Positions 35,889 to 44,406 of a stretch of DNA of 64,000 nucleotides are shown piece by piece. Every line of letters starts with the position of its first letter. The first letter of the stretch is position 1. The translations under genes were made by a program, and so were the position numbers. Source of the stretch: CAYNWT01 sp964450955. GTDB lineage: Bacteria > Planctomycetota > Planctomycetia > Planctomycetales > Planctomycetaceae. The notes below the pieces were generated by a model. It worked only from the letters and a program-made list of their open reading frames with translations, had not been told where the DNA came from and ran no database searches. The stretch spans positions 71,744 through 135,743 of the forward strand of contig CAYVFI010000015.1 of NCBI GenBank assembly GCA_964450955.1, read 5' to 3'.

Positions 35889-38495
35889 CTAGCGACTGGC
35901 CGTTTTCGACTCGTCAACGCCACCGGTTTGGTTCAGAAGTCGTCGCCCTTCTTTAAGCACGAAGTCTGGTTCCATGAACGGCTCATAACTAATGTCGTGC
36001 CAGCGAACGCGGCCTTCCGCATCAATGAGGAAGGTTCCGTGCAGCGGTTGTTTTTCGAAGTCATCGTAGACTCGGTAGTCGCGGAACACGTCCAGCGACG
36101 GATCGGCCACCAAAGGAAACGGATAAACTCCGCCGTAGTTTTCCTGCGACTGCTTCAGGTCTTTCTTGCTGTCCGTACTGATCGCCACAACTTCAAAACC
36201 GGCTTCTTTAAACTCCTTAGCTTTCGGAGCGAACGCCTTCAGTTGTTCAGCACAGTGCAGGCATCCGTGTCCAAGATAAAATATCACAACGACCGGCTTA
36301 CCCTCATAGTCAGCCAATGAACGCGGGACTGAGTCACCATCCGGCAGAACCCAGTCGCTGGCTTTAGGAGCCTGCCAACGAAACGGACCAAGCGAAGCAA
36401 GTTCCGGACGCCAACCGAAGTCCTCCGGAACCTTGTACTCAATTCGCCAGTCACCTTCGATTCCCATCTCTTGTGCAATCGGATCCAATCGTTTGAACAA
36501 AGCCAGATCACGATCAATTGAACCTGAGATCTTTCGCAGCTTTTCAAATGCCTTCTTCGCTTCGCCTTTTTTCTCACACTGCCACAGAATCTCGATTTGC
36601 GACAGCAGTGGACGCACTTCGTTTTTCTTCTTATCCACGTTCTTCTTAGCCGTCTTGATCGCGTCGTCTTTATTGCCTGCCAGCAACTCAATCTCGGCTC
36701 TGAATTCGGCCGGGAAGTCCTTGCCCTTCTTCAGAAGTTTCAAAGCTTCATCGTAGTTTGCCTCAGCCAAAGCCACGTGGCCCTTCAGTTCAGAGACAGC
36801 GTTCTTAATGTTTGAGATCTTGCCAACGAACTTCTTTTCCGCTGCTTTCCGAGCCTTCTCAGCGGCTTTTGCTGTTTTCTGGTCAGCCTTCGGTTCCACC
36901 TTCTTGTCGTCAGCAATGTCATCTTCACACGCGGCGTCGGCCTTCTGCTGTGGCTCGGCAATTTGATCGTCAGCCTTATCAGTCTGTTCTTTCGACTCGT
37001 CTCCGGGGCTGACTACTTCTTCTGTCTTTTGCTTAGCCTTCGTGGCTTTTTCAGCCGCGTCAGCAATAACCTTCTCAGCAGCCTCATCGCCGGCCTTCTG
37101 CTGCTCTTCCTGTTTTTTTCTGAGCGCTTCTTCCAGCTTTTCAAGGTACTCGCCACCCTTATCCGCGTTCCCCTTACGGAACCACGCGCGACCGAGGTGG
37201 CGCATTCGTTTGATTTGTTCTGACTCTTTGTCAGTTGGCAGAAGATAGGCTGTGTCGCCAAAAGCAATCAGTTCGTCCCACATTTCGTAGGTGTTTAAGA
37301 CATCCAGCAAGCGGCTGCGTCCGTAGGAGGCGCTGCCGCGTTTTTCGAAGTTGTTGTACTTCGGGTGCTGAGGCAGTTCGATCATATTGCGGGCAAGCGA
37401 CAGGCCGTCCTCAACGCGCCCCAGCTTAATCAGGTTCCGAATAAGCCACTCGTTGTTATGCGCAAAGTTGCTGATTTGGTCGGGGAGAACCTGATCACGC
37501 ATCATGTGAGCATGATCGACTCGAGCCGACGCTTCCTGTTGCCAAACCGCGTCTTCGTATCGCTGCAGGTCTGAATAAATGTGTCCCGGCATGTGCCACA
37601 TGTGGGCGATTCCGGGAGCCGCTTTACCACACGTCGCCGCGGCCACCAATGCGTTCTCTGAACGCTCGTGGTCCCACAAGTGGATGACATAGTGGTGACA
37701 CGGGTGTAGCGGGTTCTTCGCCAAAACCTGCTGCAGCAGTGCGTCTACCGCCAGGTGACTTTGAATCTTTAGCTTGTAGCGACGGTTCAACCACAACTGC
37801 AAACCAAGAAACGCTTTAGCTTCCAGGTCTTCAGGGTGCTCGTAGATAATCTTCTCAAGCGCGTCTGTGTATTTCTCTGCGCGTTCGGTCGACTTGGATG
37901 GGTCCGCTTCGTACCACTCGTGCAAAGCTTCAATGTACATCTTCTCGCGCTTCGAGACTTTGTCTTTAAGTTCGAAGGCCTTCTTCACGAAGTCTTTGGC
38001 TCGATCCTTATTGCTGGTGTTGGCCATCGCCATCCCCCAGTAAGCCATCGCGCACTCGGGTTCAATTGATGCCACCTGACGGAAGGTGCGTTCAGCTTCG
38101 AGGTACCAGAAACCATGCAGTTGCCCGATGCCCTGATTGAAAAATTTCTGCACCATTTCGTTGTTCGTGGTAACCGGAAACGTCACGTTCCCGGTGTTGT
38201 TCATCAGGTACGCAGCCTGACGTGGGCCTTCGTTGAAGACTTCGCCATGGTACGAGTGACCAGCCAGCGGGCTGCCCTTCTCTTCTTCCGTGCTCTCGTC
38301 AGATGAAGCTGTTTCCTTTGCGGGTTCTTCATCCGCAGCTTTGTCTTGCGACGTCGCGCCCGATTCTGATTCTGATTCCGCGTACTCATTGTCCACGGTT
38401 GCATCAGCGGCTTTATCCGACTTGTCGTCCTGAGCCTGAACGCTGAACGCCGGGAAGAAATTGAGAGCCAAAACAAGGGGCAGGTAACGCAACAT
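35889..38495 (-). CDS. Exported TPR protein fused to a peroxiredoxin domain
   Basis: 868 aa. A signal peptide (ending at VQAQ, 22) and an acidic Ser/Glu-rich stretch are followed by a TPR-type helical region (about 95-440, with AMAYWGMAMAN), a Lys/Glu/Ala-rich segment and more TPRs. The last ~160 residues form an AhpC/TSA-type domain: VVVIFYLGHGCLHCAEQL with a C-x2-C pair in the peroxidatic position, then PFPLVADPSLDVFRDY and HGTFLIDAEGRVRW. A periplasmic thiol oxidoreductase tethered to a protein-binding scaffold is likely. The 23-bp gap to the next gene suggests co-transcription. Confidence 0.85.
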   Translation of the reverse strand: MLRYLPLVLALNFFPAFSVQAQDDKSDKAADATVDNEYAESESESGATSQDKAADEEPAKETASSDESTEEEKGSPLAGHSYHGEVFNEGPRQAAYLMNNTGNVTFPVTTNNEMVQKFFNQGIGQLHGFWYLEAERTFRQVASIEPECAMAYWGMAMANTSNKDRAKDFVKKAFELKDKVSKREKMYIEALHEWYEADPSKSTERAEKYTDALEKIIYEHPEDLEAKAFLGLQLWLNRRYKLKIQSHLAVDALLQQVLAKNPLHPCHHYVIHLWDHERSENALVAAATCGKAAPGIAHMWHMPGHIYSDLQRYEDAVWQQEASARVDHAHMMRDQVLPDQISNFAHNNEWLIRNLIKLGRVEDGLSLARNMIELPQHPKYNNFEKRGSASYGRSRLLDVLNTYEMWDELIAFGDTAYLLPTDKESEQIKRMRHLGRAWFRKGNADKGGEYLEKLEEALRKKQEEQQKAGDEAAEKVIADAAEKATKAKQKTEEVVSPGDESKEQTDKADDQIAEPQQKADAACEDDIADDKKVEPKADQKTAKAAEKARKAAEKKFVGKISNIKNAVSELKGHVALAEANYDEALKLLKKGKDFPAEFRAEIELLAGNKDDAIKTAKKNVDKKKNEVRPLLSQIEILWQCEKKGEAKKAFEKLRKISGSIDRDLALFKRLDPIAQEMGIEGDWRIEYKVPEDFGWRPELASLGPFRWQAPKASDWVLPDGDSVPRSLADYEGKPVVVIFYLGHGCLHCAEQLKAFAPKAKEFKEAGFEVVAISTDSKKDLKQSQENYGGVYPFPLVADPSLDVFRDYRVYDDFEKQPLHGTFLIDAEGRVRWHDISYEPFMEPDFVLKEGRRLLNQTGGVDESKTASR

Positions 38496-38755
38496 CGAAA
38501 TCTCCGGCGGAGCAGGCCGCGGTTATTCGTGGTAAGGAGGTGGGCTGCTATATTCTGTCCGAGCACGCGGACAGCAACAACTACTGTACTACGGTTTCAC
38601 GTCAATTCGAGCCCCAGGGCTGCGGTCAAACCGACTTTACGACTCAGGCAGTCTGTAATGTTGTTGGCTGGCATACACGGACGCGTCCGATCCGGCCATT
38701 TGCTGATTCTGCCAAACCAACCACTTTGCATCATTTACGAACCCAGAGGCACAAG

Positions 38756-38968
38756 ATGGAACGCACCAACGACCAGCGGCTCACGGAAATGGAAAGCGCC
38801 ATCATGCATCTCCAGCACGACGTGGACAGTCTTAGCGAAACCCTGCTACACCAACAAAAGGTCATCGACGAACTAAACAAATCGGTCGAAAAACTGACCT
38901 CGACAATCGAAAGCATGGATGGGGAAGAACAACGGGACCCACAACAAGAACGGCCGCCTCACTACTAA
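38756..38968 (+). CDS. slyX: SlyX-like small coiled-coil protein
   Basis: 70 aa. RLTEMESAIMHLQHDVDSL, followed by a coiled coil with the QQKVIDELNKSV pattern, matches the SlyX family. The C-terminus (RPPHY) is the conserved SlyX ending (PPPHY). The biochemical function of SlyX is unknown. A GAGG site lies 5-8 bases before the ATG; the upstream open frame to 38540 lacks similarity. It converges with the kinase gene at 38987. Confidence 0.88.
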   Translation: MERTNDQRLTEMESAIMHLQHDVDSLSETLLHQQKVIDELNKSVEKLTSTIESMDGEEQRDPQQERPPHY

Positions 38969-38986
38969 ATCAAGGCGCAGACAAAG

Positions 38987-41725
38987 TCACTCGTCTTCGG
39001 GATCTACGACCGGCAATCGCCGGAGGTTCTCAAGGTCGGCGCCAAGGTTCGTACCATCGGTTGCTGTACTGATCGCTTCGTTTGTTGAATCTGATTCGTC
39101 AAGTTCCAGGTCTGACAACTGCAACGAACTTATTTCCTGTTCGCGCCAGCGAACCGATCGCCACGGATCGACATTGCTTATCGCGCCCACTTCACCAGTC
39201 TCTGATGTTTCAGCCCACAGGCTTCTCCAGTCGGCAAACGTGTATTCATCAATGCCTAGCGCGGCGCGGCTGGAGTCCAGTTCCCAGAAGATGTTGAAGC
39301 CATCGTATAGATTCTTTTGACCAGTCCATGACAATAACGACCGGAACTCTTCAGGATCAGACGTGCCCTCCATCCGCACTAAAGGTTCTTCAACCATGGT
39401 TGCAAAGATGTTGTTTTCTGTGACAACAGCCAGTGGCAACAGCTGTTGAGCCGGCCCGCCGACCGCATCAATATTGCTCATGCGAATCAAACCGCCACCC
39501 AGCACACAGGTGGTGTGCGTGAGTTCGATATCGATTCTGTCGCGATCCAGAAGTTCGTCGTTAATGCCGGCGACGTACAGAAGCGGTTCAGACAGGTAAA
39601 CCGCCGCGTTGGTAATTTCAAGCGAACCCGACAGCGCTGTTTCAATGTGGAAACAACGGCAGTTGCCGCGAACCGTGCCGCCGGTAATCCGCACCTCGTA
39701 TTCGCCAACGGCATTTTGCATGCGGGCCATGGCCGCTTCGTCGCCCAGGGTCACTTCAAACATTGCCGCATCAAGGTTTGCCGGGTTCAGGAAATCAATA
39801 TTCACCTTGTCCAGACGAACCCGATCGGCTCCGTCCAACGCACACAAAACCCACCGATCAGCACCCACGTCGTCGCGTGTTACGACCTGAATATCAAGGT
39901 TCGCAATTCGCACATCACCGCCGGCAACGGTAATCATCTTGCTTTCCACGTCCGCCGGTTCCGGCCCCACGTCGAACCGAATCAGCGGCACGCTACCGGT
40001 TTCCATTTCGCCTCGAATCGTGATGTTTTTCTTGACGATGCGGAGTGGCTTTTCGACAAGAACCGAATTGTTTTTGTCGGGCCTCACAACAATGACATCA
40101 CCCGTCTTCGCCGCCCAACAAGCAGCCTGAAGTGTTGGAAACGGCTTGCCAGGATCAGCCTGAAGGAATATCGCCGGACCATTGGCCGACCGAACCATCG
40201 CGTTGTCTGTTGTCGAATTTTGTTCGGCCAAAATCGCAATCTCATCCGGCGTCAACTTGAAACCGGACTTAAACGCTTCTGCGAACTGAGAGCTAACACT
40301 GCCTAAGGAATTCGCGATTGACCATGCGCCGTCCACCATCTCAGTGGTCTCAGCCGCGGGCTCGCCCGCAAAAAGTGCCGTTTCCAGAACAGCGATAATT
40401 GCATCGATCCCGCGTTCGCTATCCGCCAATTGTTTTGCGGTTCCGTTAGACCGATCGGCAACATCTGTCGCGGCTGCCGGCTGGGTCGCATTCAGACGGC
40501 TCACTAGTGAGTCGGATTCCTGCACATGCGGCTGCACGCGCAGGATCATGGTCCCCAACAACAACAACGCGCCCATGGTAATCCAACCAAGATTGGCCTG
40601 TAAAAACGGCGGTCGCGTTTCACTGGCTCGCTTCCAAACCAAACCTTCCGGCTGGATTCCTCGCAGCCCCATGCGAGCCGCCACGCGCATCAGATCTTCC
40701 ACCAACAACGCCGGAGCGGCATGGCGTTCGGCCGGATCGCTGGCCATCATGCGGTGCACAACTGCCGACAGGTCGCGAGGAACCTTCTTGTTAACTTCAA
40801 TCGGCGCCGGGGCGTCTTTACCTTTGTGGTCGAGAAGTTTCTGTAAAGCGGTTCCTTCCGGATACGGCGGCTGACCGGTCAACATGTGGAACATCGTGCA
40901 GCCAAGCGAATAGATATCACTACGAACATCCACCCGTCTGGGATCCTGCGCCTGTTCAGGCGAGATGTAATCAAACGTCCCCAACGTCGCGCCGGCCACC
41001 GTCAGGTCGGCGACCGAATCGTCTGAATCGCGTCTAGCCAACCCAAGGTCAACAACCCGCGCGCGGCCGGCGGGGGTGATGATGATATTGGACGGTTTGA
41101 TGTCACGATGAACCACCCCGGCGGCCGCCGTGTGGTTTAAAGCCATTCCAATCTGAATCGCGAAGCTTAGCGCCTCGTCAGCTTTCACAACTCCGCGTTC
41201 GGTAATGAAGTCCTTAAGATTGGTTCCATCAATCAGTTCGTACGCGATGTAATGCACACCCAGCGTTTCACCACTGGAATACACTCGCGCGATGTTGTCG
41301 TGACTCAGCCGCGCCGTCGCGCGGGCTTCGTTGTGGAACCGGCTAACCAACTGCGTGTCCAGTGTCGCCCGGGGACTAAGCACCTTCAGCGCGACTTTCC
41401 GGCTGAGCCGTGTGTCCTGAGCTTTGAACACGGCGCCCATGCCGCCAGAACCGATTTTCTCTTCCAGAACAAACTCAGCCAACCGCAGCCCGAAGACAGA
41501 TTCTTCCGGACTGAAAATCCGCTTCAGCGTGGCACTGACCGATGCACCCGAATCAGCAACCGGGGCCGGGGAGAACGCGTTCGAACCTTCCATCGAACGC
41601 GTCGATGCCTGCGTTCCCGTCGCGACCGGCGCGCGTACGACGGTCGGGTCCTCAGCACCAATCGGCGCGGATTCGAATAGCTGCGAAGGATGGGAAGAAC
41701 CGGCGGTTCCGGAATCCGCAGTCAT
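38987..41725 (-). CDS. Membrane Ser/Thr kinase with β-helix-like outer domain
   Basis: 912 aa. A Ser/Thr/Pro-rich N-terminus (1-75) is followed by the kinase domain (about 83-350): GSGGMG loop (92-97), VALK with K114, HRD at 206-208, SPEQ. The magnesium-binding motif is DLG (226-228) rather than DFG, a conservative variant. A membrane helix is at about 379-396. The outer part (about 510-820) has the rhythm of a parallel β-helix, with repeated units such as LRIVKKNITIRGEM and VRIANLDIQVV. This suggests recognition of a polysaccharide or surface ligand coupled to kinase signalling. No sigma factor gene is adjacent. Confidence 0.9.
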   Translation of the reverse strand: MTADSGTAGSSHPSQLFESAPIGAEDPTVVRAPVATGTQASTRSMEGSNAFSPAPVADSGASVSATLKRIFSPEESVFGLRLAEFVLEEKIGSGGMGAVFKAQDTRLSRKVALKVLSPRATLDTQLVSRFHNEARATARLSHDNIARVYSSGETLGVHYIAYELIDGTNLKDFITERGVVKADEALSFAIQIGMALNHTAAAGVVHRDIKPSNIIITPAGRARVVDLGLARRDSDDSVADLTVAGATLGTFDYISPEQAQDPRRVDVRSDIYSLGCTMFHMLTGQPPYPEGTALQKLLDHKGKDAPAPIEVNKKVPRDLSAVVHRMMASDPAERHAAPALLVEDLMRVAARMGLRGIQPEGLVWKRASETRPPFLQANLGWITMGALLLLGTMILRVQPHVQESDSLVSRLNATQPAAATDVADRSNGTAKQLADSERGIDAIIAVLETALFAGEPAAETTEMVDGAWSIANSLGSVSSQFAEAFKSGFKLTPDEIAILAEQNSTTDNAMVRSANGPAIFLQADPGKPFPTLQAACWAAKTGDVIVVRPDKNNSVLVEKPLRIVKKNITIRGEMETGSVPLIRFDVGPEPADVESKMITVAGGDVRIANLDIQVVTRDDVGADRWVLCALDGADRVRLDKVNIDFLNPANLDAAMFEVTLGDEAAMARMQNAVGEYEVRITGGTVRGNCRCFHIETALSGSLEITNAAVYLSEPLLYVAGINDELLDRDRIDIELTHTTCVLGGGLIRMSNIDAVGGPAQQLLPLAVVTENNIFATMVEEPLVRMEGTSDPEEFRSLLSWTGQKNLYDGFNIFWELDSSRAALGIDEYTFADWRSLWAETSETGEVGAISNVDPWRSVRWREQEISSLQLSDLELDESDSTNEAISTATDGTNLGADLENLRRLPVVDPEDE

Positions 41726-42233
41726 ATGCTGGTTCGGTCATCTTGAGTCGAGAACAACCGCCGAGAGCTCGGCAACGGAATACGAGGTCGTTCAAATCTG
41801 AACCCGAATTGTACCGTGGCAGCCAGGCACCCGTCAAAAAAACCAGTGAACACCGACCCATACCGTTCGGAATCTGCGGCTTATTCCGCTTTTCGAGCCA
41901 AATCACCAAGAGTCCAGCTGGAACCACAACCACAACCCCACGGCCGATTGAGCGATAGCCCAGAGCGGAATAGATCAAAACCAAACTATCGCCCACGACG
42001 TTTTAACGTCACCAGTTGGTCATCATCGACGCCACCAATCCGCATCGGACTGCGGTAACATTCGGCCAAACTGCCCCCCAGGCAAGTGGTGCTCAAGCTC
42101 GAGCACGCGGTGCGGTCGCTGGTGCCTGTCTAAACCGGAGCAGCATGTTGCCGGTCGGATTTGCCGAGGACTAGCGCCCTGTCGCTGACCGAAGTTGGTG
42201 TTGATTGCGGGTAGGGAGATAACCCGCGTTGTT
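41726..42233. other. Intergenic region without recognised gene
   Basis: About 510 bp between the kinase and the DtxR-type regulator, both on the minus strand. A frame running into the kinase gene (41652-41996, minus, GTG start) would encode one hydrophobic helix, but most of its length lies antisense to or overlaps nothing conserved; I do not call it. Nothing else is visible. Confidence 0.4.
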
Positions 42234-42905
42234 CTATTTCGCTGAGTGCACGCGAATCGTGGCGGCCGCGTCGCGGGACATCGACAATGTGTTGCCGTCG
42301 ATTGAGGTCGTGACGATTCCCGTCTGGTCGTTGTTCTCAACCACAGTTCCGTTGCCGCCGATAGCCAGACCGTTGTCGCTGAGGAACCGCAGAAATTCGT
42401 TGCCCTGGTTGACCACCCGGATGAACCGCACGTTGGTTCCGACCCGACAATCGGCAAGCGCCTGCGCCGGTTCACCCTCACCACGCATCGCGCCGTCGGC
42501 GCCAGGAATGGGAGAACCGTGTGGGTCGCTGGTGGGATGGCCGAGATACGCATCAATGCGATCGACCAGAAAATCACTGACAGCGTGTTCCATGTTTTCG
42601 GCTTCGTCGTGAACCTGATCCCATGACAGTTCCAAAGTCTTCACCAGGAAAAGTTCAATCAGCCGATGTCGACGAACCATCCGCAGCGCGAGACTGCGGC
42701 CCGATGACGTCAGGCTGACACCTTCGTAGGGCTTGTACGTGACCAGCCGCGAATCCGAAAGCGTCTTCAGCATGCTGGTAACGGTACCCGGCGACACGTC
42801 CATCTCAGCCGCCAAAGCGCCGGTCGTGACGCGTTGCTGACTGTCGGACTTCACTTCAATCTGCAGGATTGCCTTCAGATAGTTCTCGACGGTCAGGCTG
42901 GGCAT
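42234..42905 (-). CDS. DtxR/MntR-family metal-dependent regulator
   Basis: 223 aa. N-terminal winged helix-turn-helix (VENYLKAILQIEVKS, LAAEMDVSPGTVTSMLKTL), then the dimerisation and metal-binding helices (RRHRLIELFL, WDQVHDEAENMEHAVSD with His/Glu ligands). A C-terminal FeoA/SH3-like domain follows. Family members repress iron or manganese uptake genes when metal-bound. Whether this one senses Mn or Fe cannot be told. The metal-transport target is not in the window. Its start is 59 bp from the hspQ-like gene upstream on the same strand. Confidence 0.9.
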   Translation of the reverse strand: MPSLTVENYLKAILQIEVKSDSQQRVTTGALAAEMDVSPGTVTSMLKTLSDSRLVTYKPYEGVSLTSSGRSLALRMVRRHRLIELFLVKTLELSWDQVHDEAENMEHAVSDFLVDRIDAYLGHPTSDPHGSPIPGADGAMRGEGEPAQALADCRVGTNVRFIRVVNQGNEFLRFLSDNGLAIGGNGTVVENNDQTGIVTTSIDGNTLSMSRDAAATIRVHSAK

Positions 42906-42964
42906 AGGAAACTCAGTTTTGTCTCACGGAGTGTCTCAGGGCTTCGTGCGGGTCAGGAACTGTT

Positions 42965-43327
42965 CTATTTCGAATCGGGCCAGGGATGCGAATTGCGCAC
43001 ATACTTGCCGTCTTTGAACTCAGTAAAAAAATACTGCACGAACTGGTGCCTGATTTCTTCGCCACTGTCGTCAGCAATCAAACTACTTTGCGCCGCGTAC
43101 GTGCACGTTTCGGTTCCATGAACAATCACGTGGTACCAAGGCTGTTCGCGATCCGGCTGTGTCTTGTTGGACATATACCATTCCGGATCCGCTTTGCAGT
43201 GACCATCAACAGCCACAATCACACCGCGATACCCGTACGCGCGATGCTTGACCAGGTCGCCTGGCTGGAACAACGGAGCCGAGTCCGACAAGTGCTCAAA
43301 CTTTGCACCTTTGTTGATTGCAATCAT
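42965..43327 (-). CDS. hspQ: HspQ / YccV-like protein
   Basis: 120 aa. It contains the YccV-like domain: FQPGDLVKHRAYGYRGVIVAVD, DPEWYMSNKTQPDREQPWYHVIVHG and YAAQSSL. E. coli HspQ binds hemimethylated DNA in vitro and acts as a specificity factor for Lon protease. The protein has a short N-terminal extension and a C-terminal tail beyond the core. It may be co-transcribed with the DtxR-type gene downstream. Confidence 0.88.
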   Translation of the reverse strand: MIAINKGAKFEHLSDSAPLFQPGDLVKHRAYGYRGVIVAVDGHCKADPEWYMSNKTQPDREQPWYHVIVHGTETCTYAAQSSLIADDSGEEIRHQFVQYFFTEFKDGKYVRNSHPWPDSK

Positions 43328-43423
43328 GTCTGTTCTGCCCTCCCCCGTAGTCCGACGCAGATAATGTATTCAGCCTGAACGGAACCGTCGAGTGGTCAAG
43401 GTGCTGTCGATTGACAGACACCG

Positions 43424-44404
43424 CTACGAACGACTTTGAAGGCGTTCCAAATCGCCGTCCACCATTTCCGCGACCAACGCTTGCAAATCGTATTCTGGTT
43501 TCCAATTCAATACGCGACCGGCTTTGCTGGCATCACCGACCAGCAATTCGACCTCGGCCGGGCGAATAAATCGCTCGTCAATCTTCACATGATCTTTGTA
43601 ATTCAGACCGACGTGCCCGAACGCCAACTCACAGAAATGACGTACTGAATGAGTTTCACCAGTGGCGACCACGTAGTCATCCGGTTCGTCCTGCTGCAGC
43701 ATGAGGTGCATGGCTCGGACGTAGTCCTTCGCATGCCCCCAGTCTCGCCGCGCGTCTAAATTTCCGAGCGCAATCGAATCTGCCATGCCGGATTTGATGC
43801 GGGCGACGCCGGTGGAGATTTTTCGCGTCACGAATTCGAATCCGCGGCGCGGGCTCTCGTGGTTAAACAGAATGCCGCTGCAGCAATAAATGTCGTAAGC
43901 CTCGCGGTAGTTACGGGTCAGTTCGAAACCGGCGCACTTGCTGATGCCGTACGGGCTTCGTGGATGGAACCGCGTCGTTTCCGTCTGTGGAACCTCCGTC
44001 ACCTTGCCAAACATCTCACTACTGCCGGCGAAATAGAACCGACACTTTGGATTTGTCTGACGAATGGCCTCCAGCACGAAGTGCGTTCCGTTGATGTTGG
44101 TGTTCATCGTCGAGAAGCCATCCATAAAGCTCTCAGCAACGAAGCTCTGCGCGGCCAGGTGGTAGCATTCGTCAAACGACTGAGCCGCCATGACACTAAA
44201 GATACTCGCGTAGCTTTCCATGCTGGCGCTGTGCAAATGCAGGTCGTCCATGATCGACTGCAGCCGAGCCAACCGGCGGGACGGGTCTTCAAACGCGACA
44301 CGCCGCACAATTCCATGCACTTCGTATCCCTGCTGAAGCAACAGTTCCGCCAGGTAGCTTCCGTCCTGCCCGGTGATACCGGTAATCAAAGCCTTCTTGC
44401 TCAT
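43424..44404 (-). CDS. gmd: GDP-mannose 4,6-dehydratase
   Basis: 326 aa, short-chain dehydrogenase fold. NADP-binding GITGQDGSYLAELLL, catalytic SSEMFG and YGISK (Tyr-x3-Lys), and the family-specific NHESPRRGFEFVTRK. It makes GDP-4-keto-6-deoxymannose for GDP-fucose, rhamnose or similar deoxysugars. It starts 2 bp after the stop of glyS, so both are on one transcript; the polysaccharide cluster at 48-54 kb is a plausible user of its product. Confidence 0.95.
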   Translation of the reverse strand: MSKKALITGITGQDGSYLAELLLQQGYEVHGIVRRVAFEDPSRRLARLQSIMDDLHLHSASMESYASIFSVMAAQSFDECYHLAAQSFVAESFMDGFSTMNTNINGTHFVLEAIRQTNPKCRFYFAGSSEMFGKVTEVPQTETTRFHPRSPYGISKCAGFELTRNYREAYDIYCCSGILFNHESPRRGFEFVTRKISTGVARIKSGMADSIALGNLDARRDWGHAKDYVRAMHLMLQQDEPDDYVVATGETHSVRHFCELAFGHVGLNYKDHVKIDERFIRPAEVELLVGDASKAGRVLNWKPEYDLQALVAEMVDGDLERLQSRS

Positions 44405-44406
44405 GA

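Noticed and set aside
41652..41996. 114-aa minus-strand frame with a hydrophobic N-terminus
   Set aside because: Overlaps the kinase N-terminal coding region in another frame, GTG start, no family pattern.
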